Program-made: the position numbers and the translations under genes
The notes under the pieces: generated by a model
What the model was told of the DNA's origin: nothing
The model's input: only the letters and a program-made list of their open reading frames with translations
Database searches by the model: none
Assembly (NCBI GenBank): GCA_964036155.1
Contig: OZ038422.1
Location: 60,721,201-60,785,200 of the forward strand
Origin: Diploscapter coronatus
Taxonomy: Eukaryota > Nematoda > Chromadorea > Rhabditida > Rhabditidae
Direction: 5' to 3'
DNA: 64,000 bases
Part shown: positions 50,201 through 59,833 of the stretch, one piece after another
Numbering within the stretch: the stretch's first letter is position 1
Layout of the letters: every line of letters begins with the position of its first letter

Positions 50201-53200
50201 TGGTGGACCCTGCAAACCTGGCATTCCATCTCGACCTGGGCCTCTTAAAATATATCAATATCTTCAGGATTTATGAGTTTGACGAAGAAAATATTGGCTT
50301 GATCGATAATTTCTGGTACATTTTGGCATTAGAATAGCAAAAAATTTCAACAATTATCTTTCAAACCGATGTTCTTTCTAAAATATGATCGAGATAGTCC
50401 TTATCTGGATATCCCGGCTCTCCTCTACCGCCTTTCTCTCCACTGATTCCAGCTGGATTCTCCATCGGACCGACGACCTCGCCAGGCTCACCCTTCAGGC
50501 CTTGGTATCTTAAAATTAGGCAGATAGCTTTGATTTATTGTCATTTAGAACTGTGCGCAGTAGTATTAAAATATATTGGGCTGCACACAATTCATATAAT
50601 CATAAAAAATCCTTATCTGGGATTCCGGGGAGGCCTGGGGATCTTAAAATTGAATGATGAGTAGGGTGTTTTGTTGACTTAAGAATCATCACTTTTAGAG
50701 GCTATGAGTAAATAAAACGAAATCTACGATTTTTAGCCTCTAAAAGTGCTCTGAATGGGCTTGAAACTTATCTGGCAAACCAGGAGGACCCTCCAAGCCC
50801 GGTTGTCCTGGAATTCCGTTCGGACCACAATCGCCTAAATAGGATTGATGTTTTGAATCAAATAGAGAAGAGCTTTTGACAAATTTTCGACACAAAGCGA
50901 GAATGTGAAGATCAGCTTATAAAATCGTTAAATCACACGAATTTGTTTACCAGAATCGCCATCCGGGCCTGGCGGACCTTTGTACCCATCGGGACTAAAA
51001 TTTGTTGTCTTTAGATCTTCTAATTCGCGTCAATGTTACCCAGGGCTTCCCGCGTCACCCACGGCTCCTGGCAGGCCATCTGGACAATAGCCACAGTCGT
51101 CACCTCTCGGGCCAATGTCGCCGGGGGCGCCTAAGACAAAACTATGCGTGTGTGTGTGTGTGATTTACTTGATTTGATGTAAGGTTTCAATCTAAACATG
51201 ATCGTCATCATTTAGTTTTACTAGAAAAAAAACGCAGCTGAGTATATCAGTGCGGGGAAGTTTATTGTCATTAAAATTTTTCCTAGGCCATTATAATATT
51301 TAAATAATTTTCATCGTTTTTTTTTTACCAGGGATTCCATCGATACCAATTCGACCTGGTTCGCCGGGTTCACCCTTAAATAATTCGTTTAAACTAGACG
51401 AGGAGACAAAACATACGGGCAGGCCAGACAAGCCATCGGGACCTTGTTTCTGCGTCGCGGCAGTTCCGGGGAATCTTGATAAAAAAAACATTAGTTAAAG
51501 CTAAATTGACGAGTTAGATCAAATTTACCCTTTAGCGCCGCTTGGGCCAGGGTCTCCGATCATTCCCTGAATTTTTAAGTGGTGATTTTTTTTAAAAAAA
51601 AAAACCAAATATATTAAAAATTCATTGTCAAACTCACAGGCTGACCCGGAAATCCGTCCTTTCCACTCTAAAATAAGTTATTTTTGTTCTAAATCTATGA
51701 AATTTTAATTACCTGGCCATCAGCGCCTGGAGGGCCTTGGATATCGTAGCCAGGAAGGCCCTAAAGTTAATTTTTAGATTCCTTTAAAGACTTATCAAAT
51801 CATACAAGCTCTCCATCAGGACCACAGTCACCATCTTCTCCGGGAATTCCAGGTTCGCTTAAAACTTTCAGGTCATTTTTAGGTTTAAAACCGTTCAAAT
51901 TTCATAAAGTATGCTCGAGTCTGGCTTTAAGCGCAATTTTTGACCTTGAAAATTTGGTAGAAACTTATCTGCGAATCCGGGGTGGCCATCATCACCTCTT
52001 TCACCCTTCTGCGAGTAGCCGGGCAATCCATCCAAACCTGGTGGGCCTGGCATGCCTGAATTTTCACTGATTAGACCGTGAAGTTCATCAAATTTGGTCA
52101 TATTTGAACTAGAGAGAATACTTCAGCAGCGCTAGGTAAAATAATAGTTGAAATGTTTGCCTGGAGGTCCGGGAGGTCTGTAATTTAGATATTTAGAGGT
52201 TAAATGTGATGCGTTAAGTTACCCTCTGGGTCCCATCGCACCGTGGAAACCGTCTTTGCCTACAATTTTGAGGTGAGTACTTGAGATCGGAGTTCAATTC
52301 AAGCAGATTCAGCCACCAACCTGCTTCACCCTTGGGACCAGGAGCCCCATCGAATCCTTGAGTTCCTCTGGGACCAAGCTCGCCTTTGCCCTCGCCGAAT
52401 GGGCCCTGCTCACCGCAGTCACCTTCCAAACCCTGCAAGAAGTTAAATTCACATGAATAGGCTTCTCAGATATAAGAGTTTATCTAAGGCTTGTACCATC
52501 AAGACCTGGGCTTAAAATCTTCATGCCTGGACTTGAACTTGTAAGTCCAATCCTAATCTCTTAGGCGTACAAGCCAGGTTCAGAAATTGAAAATTTAGGT
52601 CTTGGCACAAGTATTGTCTATCTATCAAAGTATAAATTGATATCAGTACTGGATCAAGACTTAGTTTTTAAATGTCAGATTTCCGAACTTCATCCAGGCC
52701 AGATAGTCCAAAGATTTACTTACTTGGGGACCATCATAGCCAGGTTCACCCGCAGCTCCTTTCACTCCTGGAATTCCAGGAACACCGGACAAGCCTAAAA
52801 CGAGACGATTCTTTTGTTGAAATAAAAATGTGAAATCAGATTTAAAAAAATATATATTTCTGAAAACTTATCTGGTTCTCCTTGGTCACCCTTGGGTCCG
52901 AAACTTCCTGACAGACCGTCCTTGCCGCGTTTGCCTCTTTCACCCGCGTCTCCCGGATCTCCCTTCTGGCTAAAATCGTTTTTTAGGTAAAAAGTAAGTG
53001 GACTTTGCAAAAGATTTAGGCTTGTCACGATTTTGAAGCTAACGAAATTTGATGCTTGGCTTCGAGATAAAATAAATGCTATCTTTGCGTAATATTTTTT
53101 TCGAATCATGAAAACCCCAATTTTCGACTTCATCATCAAACTCACCCTTTAATTCCTGGATAACCCGGTTGGCCGTCGACGCTTAAAATTTAACATTACT

Positions 53201-56200
53201 AAGGGCTTTTTTAGATATGAAATTCTGCGTTTCTTAGCTCATCAGAAAGATCACCTTCGTGATATTATAATTTAAAAAATGCATATCTGGTAAGCCTGGT
53301 GGTCCAGTCGCTCCGTCCCTGCCTTTCTCTCCCTTGACGCCTAAATTAAATTGTTTTTGAGGCTTTTTTAATATAAAAAAAAACCTCCATCTCCGGGTGG
53401 ACCTTGAAGAACTTGCGTCTCGCGTCCGCGCTGCTCCCATTTCCGGTCGTCGTAACCTGGGTCGCCTAAAACCGAGAATTCAATACTGTTTTAATTGAGA
53501 AAAAGTTGGTCTTCACGAAAAATGGCGAAGATCAATCTTCAATTAAAATGAATTGATTGGTAGTTATTTTTAGATCTCGAATTCGGAGTTAGTTTTGGCA
53601 TTTTGAATACGAATTTAGAACTTATCTGGTGGACCCATCGGACCCTGAAATTTATGCAATTTAGTTCAATTTATTTAAACAACTACTTACAGGAAGTCCC
53701 TTTTCTCCCTTCATACCGGGAGTGCGCACGCCCATTCGACCTTTCTCACCAGGGGGACCTCAAAATCAAATTTCTGGGGCGGTTCTAAATTTGAAACGAA
53801 TACCAGGAAATCCGGGCGGACCAAGCGGTCCATTGTCACCCTTTGCTCTGAAAAGCAAGCAATTATGCCATGGTTCATCGTTAGAAACGTTTAAACTCAC
53901 CCCTTCAAGCCGCTTTGACCAGGAATACCCGGTTGTCCCTTAAATTAACGATAATTAGATGATTTTTAAGGGTTTGAGGATGCATAATCTAATAAGAAGT
54001 TAGTCTTATGTTTCGGAATTTATTTTTATCGAAAAATTTCGCGTACAGGAATTCCATCTTGGCCTGGGTCACCCTGAGAGCCCTTAATTCCTGGCGAATT
54101 CTGGCCTCCGACACCGGGGTCTCCTCTGGAAATTGGTTTTTATCTAAATTTTCTATAATTGGAGCAAACCTAGGTCCTTTGTATCCGGGGTTTCCGGGTG
54201 GGCCTGGGGGTCGTGAAACGAAATCATTAATTTGACAATGAATAATTTAAGTGAGGTTTTTAACTTTTAGATAAAAGATGACTGGCTTTTTTGTCATAAT
54301 AAGATGTGGAGAAATTATTATTAAGAGTTTTTCGTGTTTACTTTTTTAATTAAAATTTTTAAAAACACTTCTTTCAGAATAGCTTGAATAACTCATCTGG
54401 AGGGCCTGCCAACCCGGGCAAGCCGGGCATTCCCTGAAATTTATTTGTTAAAAATATACGATTTTTAATCGATATATAGATTTTTTTGTTTAACTTAGGT
54501 TATTTAGTTTGAATTTTGAAATAAGCTCACAAGACAGAAATCTATCAAATTGAGAATATTTAGTTCTTTATATTTGCAAATTTGCTTAGCTTATGTCCTC
54601 TAAATCAAAGCACATAATTATCCGCTCGATGCTGACTCATTATTAGTTCATTCTTCCTCTCGCTCTTAAGCATCCCTTGGATTGTTACAATGTGCAGAGA
54701 ACGAGAAAAATTAAAGAATGGAGCTCTTTGGATAAAGAGGGGCTGTAACACCTCTGAATGCCTGAGAAAAAAGTTTTGGAAGCTAGGGAAAAAGTGGGTC
54801 AATATGTGCCAGGAACACTGTTTCGACGTTGATCTCGAAGGTTTGAGTGCCATTAAATCATTATTTCTCGCCTCTCATTAGAGTGCAGCTTCTTGCAACA
54901 ATCGGTCGAAAGCTTTGATAAAAAGCCAGAGATTAATCGATAAGCAGAAAAAATAGAGGATTTATGAGCCAGGCAATATTATTTCAAGCTAATGATAATG
55001 CATATGGTAAGGATTGAAGATCAAGAGTTGGTGATTCTAAGTAAAAAATCGATAAAAATATTTTTTTTTCAGAATTTAGTCAACTCACATCGGTTCCATT
55101 ACAACCGGGGATACCTTCTTCGCCCTAAAATTAAATAATTCGAGTTTATTTTGAATTACAGAAGAAGTCTTTCAAGGGCCTTGCCTTCAATCCGGGTAAT
55201 CCGTCAAGTCCTGAAATTTAATAGATGATTTTTAACTCCTTGATAAATTGAAAACAAACAAATGGAAAATCAACTTATCTGGGAGACCAGGATGTCCAGG
55301 GGAGCTTAAAACAATATTATTAGATTTATAGAGCACTTAAAGATGACCTTCAATTGAAAGGAGTTTTTAAAAAATACATTTTCGCCCTTCAATCAAAGCT
55401 CAAAAATCAAATTGTAAGGCTTATCTGGAAGTCCGCGATCTCCACGCACTCCTTTCGGGCCCATATCACCGAAATCACCTTCCGCACCCTAAATTAGTAG
55501 TTAAATTAGAGTAATAATCCTTATTGTTAGATAAATTTACAGTCATTCCAGCGGCGCCAGGATTGCCTTCTGGGCCATCTTCACCTGGGGCACCTAAATT
55601 TGGGTACTTTATTTGAATGACCAGAGAGGATAGGTCAATTAGAGCATGTGTGGAAGATTGCTTCGAAATATGACTGTCTTAGGTGATATTTTGGGTTCGA
55701 AGATTTAAATTGTGTTATGATCTGTTGTAGATGATCCGCAGTTTTTACCTGGATGACCCATTTCACCGGGAAAACCTTGACCGCCCTAAAAAATAGAGAT
55801 TTTATTGATTCAGAGCTCAATAATTATCTTACCCGTTCTCCTTTCGTTCCGGGACAAACACATGGCGGCGCACAACCTTTGCAAGCGACCGCTGCATCGG
55901 CGAACCTTCTGGAATAATGATTTCTTCTTTTCGTAAAATCTATTGCAGTATAAAAGTGACTTTTGGATTAATTAACTCGGAATAAGATGGGAATTTCCTT
56001 TTGTTTAAATGGTACTTCTTTCAGCAGAATTGATCCTGAAGTGTAATTTTTCTAGATGTGTTGGCAGTGAAAGAAAAAGCTACTGAACTACCAATACTCC
56101 TTACTCTTGCTGTAGCTATAGATGATCAATATGATTGCAGAAATGATAATGAAATATCTTAGATCCAACTCAAAGAGCAATCCTGCATCCAGAACAAGGC

Positions 56201-56357
56201 TATTCAGAATTGAGACTCTGATTTCATTCAAAATACAAAAATCGAACAGTTCAGCTTTCAGAGTCATCAAAAATTCTTACAGGTTAGCGCTCTCGAAGGA
56301 CAGCAGACATAGGGCTGCGAGAGCGATGGAGGCATAATATGTGGTCTTATGCCTCAT
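44235..56357 (-). CDS. Type IV collagen alpha chain (basement membrane)
   Basis: About 70 exons. The first (to 56357) encodes a signal peptide ([20 protein letters not shown]). Next comes the Cys-rich 7S start ([17 protein letters not shown], 55835-55911). A long interrupted Gly-X-Y region follows, with interruptions such as [13 protein letters not shown]. The NC1 domain then lies in five exons: 45496-45663, 45169-45311, 44881-45030, 44562-44720, 44235-44330 ([43 protein letters not shown]). NC1 is two homologous halves with the expected Cys residues. Three chains trimerise and build the basement-membrane network; nematodes have two such genes, emb-9 and let-2. The NC1 ([16 protein letters not shown]) looks more alpha-1-like, but I do not assign it. 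Several exons are tiny (14 nt at 47142-47155). Seventeen introns are non-canonical, as listed separately. The 5'-most ATG with a signal peptide fixes the start. Confidence 0.93.
45664..45897 (-). other. TT-AT intron before the NC1 domain
   Basis: Begins TTAAGT, ends ATTTTAT. Join CCA G|GA TTC. The boundary cannot slide, because the flanking bases differ, and the NC1 frame downstream fixes the phase. Confidence 0.65.
45952..45995 (-). other. AT-AC intron, collagen IV
   Basis: Begins ATAAGT, ends TTTTCAC. Join CCA G|GA CCG. Only 44 nt long. Confidence 0.7.
46276..46343 (-). other. AT-AA intron, collagen IV
   Basis: Begins ATAAGT, ends TTTTTAA. Join CCA G|GC CGA. Confidence 0.7.
46398..46443 (-). 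other. GT-AT intron, collagen IV
   Basis: Begins GTAAAG, ends CGTTTCAT. Join TCA G|GA CCC. No AG acceptor gives an open Gly-X-Y frame. A one-base shift (TA-TG) would give the same product. Confidence 0.6.
46999..47016. repeat. (TA)n microsatellite
   Basis: Run of TA units after an A tract in a collagen intron. Confidence 0.8.
47172..47219. repeat. Perfect hairpin filling a collagen intron
   Basis: 19-bp arms (TAAATGAATATCATCATTT and its reverse complement) with a 10-nt loop occupy nearly all of a canonical intron. Confidence 0.9.
47508..47808 (-). other. AT-AA intron, collagen IV
   Basis: Begins ATAAGT, ends GTTTTAA. Join CCT G|GC ATG. At 301 nt it is the longest of the AT-AA set. Confidence 0.7.
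48133..48206 (-). other. AT-AA intron, collagen IV
   Basis: Begins ATAAGC, ends ATTTTAA. Join CCA G|GA CCC. Confidence 0.7.
49216..49358 (-). other. AT-AA intron, collagen IV
   Basis: Begins ATAAGG, ends ATTTTAA. Join CCA G|GA TTC. Confidence 0.7.
49807..49863. repeat. Perfect hairpin filling a collagen intron
   Basis: 23-bp arms (49807-49829 and 49841-49863, starting GAATTCATAGTCGATTT) are perfect inverted copies around an 11-nt loop. The intron has canonical GT-AG ends just outside the arms, so both splice sites would be brought together. Confidence 0.9.
50245..50404 (-). other. AT-AA intron, collagen IV
   Basis: Begins ATAAGG, ends ATTTTAA. Join CCA G|GA GGC. Third AT-AA intron in a row. 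Confidence 0.7.
50510..50616 (-). other. AT-AA intron, collagen IV
   Basis: Begins ATAAGG, ends ATTTTAA. Join CCA G|GA TAC. Confidence 0.7.
50644..50771 (-). other. AT-AA intron with internal hairpin, collagen IV
   Basis: Begins ATAAGT, ends ATTTTAA. Join CCA G|GA TCC. A 15-bp perfect inverted repeat (CACTTTTAGAGGCTA at 50690-50704, partner at 50734-50748) lies in its middle. Confidence 0.7.
51145..51163. repeat. (TG)n microsatellite
   Basis: About nine TG units in a collagen intron. Confidence 0.85.
51859..51968 (-). other. AT-AA intron, collagen IV
   Basis: Begins ATAAGT, ends GTTTTAA. Join GCA G|GC GAA. Confidence 0.7.
52066..52160 (-). other. GC-AG intron, collagen IV
   Basis: A 16-nt exon ends CCTCCAG. 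The intron begins GCAAAC and ends AATTCAG. Join CCA G|GC ATG. Confidence 0.65.
52795..52871 (-). other. AT-AG intron, collagen IV
   Basis: Begins ATAAGT, ends GTTTTAG. Join CCA G|GC TTG. Confidence 0.65.
53183..53286 (-). other. AT-AA intron, collagen IV
   Basis: Begins ATATGC, ends ATTTTAA. Join CCA G|GC GTC. Confidence 0.7.
53466..53625 (-). other. AT-AG intron, collagen IV
   Basis: Begins ATAAGT, ends GTTTTAG. Join CCA G|GC GAC. Confidence 0.65.
54213..54396 (-). other. AT-AC intron, collagen IV
   Basis: Begins ATGAGT, ends CGTTTCAC. Join CCA G|GA CCC. Not the U12-type donor ATATCC. Confidence 0.7.
55125..55184 (-). other. GC-AG intron, collagen IV
   Basis: Exon ends TTGAAG, intron begins GCAAGG and ends TTTTAG. 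Join AAG|GGC GAA in phase 0. Confidence 0.7.
55211..55278 (-). other. AT-AG intron, collagen IV
   Basis: Begins ATAAGT, ends TTTCAG. Join CCA G|GA CTT. A shift by one base (GA-CA) would give the same product. Confidence 0.65.
55306..55424 (-). other. AT-AA intron, collagen IV
   Basis: Begins ATAAGC, ends GTTTTAA. Join CCA G|GC TCC. Confidence 0.7.
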
Positions 56358-59300
56358 CGTGACGCCCTACGACTGAGTGGAAAACGGGTCGCGAACGCGT
56401 CGATTCGAAGACACCGCGATTCCGACAGCCCGTGGTGGAGTCTAGTCGGGCACAATCCAAATATGAGGTGGGTCTGAAAAGGCTTAATATGGGTATTGAG
56501 AATTATCTAGATTAGTGGTGTGAAGAATTCTCGGATTAAATCAATATAAACTAATTCTGAAAGCAAGGAAATGAAGATGTTGTATAAGAATCATGATAGG
56601 AACAGAAGTTGATAAAGAAAACTATAACTTGGATGATCAATTAGAATATATTAGATAAAAAAGTACTGAATTATAAATAATAGGAAAAAAATGAAATCTA
56701 ACAAATATTGACTGAAAAGCTTCAATAAACTGAGCATGAGATCAAGCAAAAGTGATCTGAAAATTAGGATAAAAGTATCAGACTTGTGCGGGTTCAAAGG
56801 AACATCTCTTCTCTCAAATTAGCTGGATCGAGCCAGAAAGCTATTGTCTATGCGCCTTTCAGCTATCTGGCATTAGAAAATCGATTGATTGAGGAGATCT
56901 AGAGACTCAGTACCTCTCTCAGAGAGAGCTAGAGCTCCATCTTTATCCCATACCCTCTCAAATCCCCTTGTCTCTAACTTCCCTTTTCCCAGTTCCATCC
57001 TGATGGCTTTACAACGGTGAGCGCGACTCTGCTAAGATTCTGAGAGCCTATTTTTTCTCTACTCTCTCCCTTGTTAGCCATTGTTCTCTTTACTATTTTC
57101 CTTTTTCTGCTTCTCGAACTCTTTGTCATTATTTATCTCTAACTCATCTTTTTCTTGCTATCTCTTGTCATTTATCACTGTCAGCTTCTCACTCTCGTTC
57201 AGCCCTGTCAGAGGTAATATTATGAAGGAGAAGAAAGTAAGAGAGGGACCGCAAAATACCGAGAGGCTTTTCAGTTTTTCTTGAAAATATCTATGAAAAG
57301 AAAAGCACATGGCATATTACATGTCAAAAGGTTTGAGGATTCGATTTCAAGGAAAAGGAACGCGTCAAAGCGCATATAGTTAGGGGTTTGAGCATGAGTA
57401 AGGAAAGTCAAAGAAGATACGGTAATTCTTGGAAAAATTTGAGAAAAATGAACGGAAGCTCAGAATCCAAAGATTAGATCGAAGGTAAAACGAGTTAGAA
57501 TTTCATAGAAATGCGGATGAAGATCAATCCAGGTTATTGATAGATGCAAAAATGTAGGATTTCGTAAGGTTAGATAATGATTATATTAGAACAAATCATA
57601 GACTTTGATAAATTTAAATCGGGACATTATTTGAACTTTTAAAAACTACATATTGAGGTCTGCAAATTTGACCTTATAATTTTGAAGACTCTTAATCATC
57701 CCATAAGTTTGTATGCTTTGAAGTGAAGAAATAAACAAAGTCTCGGAAGGAGATTTTCTCGCTGAGGCCTGCTTACGGAATGAATGCCCCAAGCAGCACA
57801 CAGATGCCTCATAATTTGGACCGGCTTTATAAACTATTGGACTTGAGAGAATTGAACTTTAGGGACGCTTAAATTTATCTGTATTTGAAGTTTTTGTTTC
57901 CTTAAATTTCGAAAACTTACATTTTTAATCTAGCAAATGTATTTTTCTTAAGCTTTTATTTAAAATATTTTTCTATATAAAAATTTTTATTCGCTCCGAG
58001 CATTGAAACACTTAATAGAAGAAAAAATCGACAAAAACACAAAATTGATGATTTTCATTCTCCGACGAAGATGTGAAAATTTATCATTTGAATTTTCAAC
58101 AAAGAAAATTCGCATACAGTCGCTCTGCGACAAAATAGATGTTAAATTTATGAAACAATCGATAATTTGCTCAAAGTTTAAATGTAATTTGATCGATTTC
58201 CAGCAAATTTGAAAAATAAAAAAATTCAAAAAATTACAACTTTTTGTGTGAAGATTTCGACGCGCACGGTTTTGCATGAACATATTCTTGCCTTGAGCTG
58301 ATATATTGTATTTTAGACAAATAGAATACAAAATAAGTTAGAAAAGTATCGATTTTGAGCGAAAATTAAAAAAAAAAATCTTAAGAAAATTGAAATTCAC
58401 TCAAAATTTCAGGCAAAACTTTAAGTTTTCTTTTTTTGTGATAGCATACCATTCGGGTGATAGGTGATGTGTGGTAAAGCTGCTAAATTTTAACGTTTTG
58501 ACTAAAAATTAGTAGGCTAATTTTTGCAATTTTGTCATTTTTTAAAGTTTTTTCTGCGATTTTCCTACTTACCCAAATGATTTTTTTGTTGTAAGCCCGA
58601 CCCACCGAAAGACTCACCGGTAATGGTACGCTCAACACAAATTTGCGAAATCATCGAAAAGCTATATCGTCATAATGTATTCAAATTTTTGAGATAATAT
58701 TCAAAAAATAACTAAAATCAGACGATATTCATCATATCAATGATTTCGGAAAACATTTCTCAAGTTATCATTTTTGATCTTTCGAAAAAAATTACCATAT
58801 ATCGCGTCTAATGTTTTGAAAAATTCAGATTTTTCTGAAAGAATTGCTGAATTTTTCAATTATTTAAATACAATTCACTGGGATAAAATTGTCAAAAGTG
58901 CGAAAAACGTTGGTTAAATTCGAATTTCTTCGATCAGAAAAAACGAAATTCAATCGGGAAACAGCGCAAAAATCGTACACCGGACATCGAAAATTAGAAT
59001 AAAATAGGAACAAAATGAAAAGAGTTGAATATCTAGACGTCGAGACAACACCAGGCAATAGAAATGTTGAATTTCAAAGGATAAGATCTTCTGAAATTCG
59101 ATTTCCTACAATTCCCGTCAAATGTATTATTTCCGAGTTTATCTTGACTAATAGCAACTATTGCTAACTATTGGGTTAATTTTAAGTGCCATTAATCTAG
59201 AGCAAGAACTCGAAGATAAGTCGAATAATGATGAAAATCGCAGCAATACCAAATTCAGAACGTCAGAAGCAACTAGCTACTAATCCAAAATATGAACAAT

Positions 59301-59833
59301 TTGAATTTAATTGGAGAAGTGGACATATAAACTCGCTAGTCGAACTATCTCTTTTCTGTTGCCTGAACGCAAAATGCAAGGCGGAATTTACAAATTATCC
59401 AGAAGTTTGTAAAATTCACCATTTTGCATCTGTGAAATATTGAAAAAACGATCTAGAAAAACAAAAAGTTATCCAAATCAATCGAAAAATCAAAACAAAA
59501 ATCATGTATTGACTTACAATCTACGCATCTACGACCTATCTCAAATCTAATAATGAATATTTGTAAAACACACTCATTTTAGACCTTATTTTCAATGGGA
59601 GGAGCGAATTTTCGAATTACCACGAAATACACAATCGAAAAATGTTAAAATGTTGCTTGCAAATTTGAATTTCGCATATCGCAATTATATCTTACAATCG
59701 CATATAAAATAGCTAAATAGGTAATTGAGTAATTTTATTTAATACAAATGAAATAAGATAGAAATAAAATTAAAGGGTACGTCGACGTAGACCAACGAAT
59801 TGATTATAGGATGCATATTCTATAACTCGTTCT
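56358..59833. other. Long region with no supported gene
   Basis: 3.5 kb between the collagen IV start and the Musashi 3' end. The part near 56358-57300 is rich in CT/GA tracts and is probably the collagen promoter. Open frames such as 58003-58212 and 59228-59443 have no family resemblance or splice partners. The part near 59750 probably includes the Musashi 3' UTR. Confidence 0.4.

Noticed and set aside
59228..59443. 71-residue plus-strand open frame
   Set aside because: No similarity noticed and no promoter or splice context. Chance cannot be excluded at this length.
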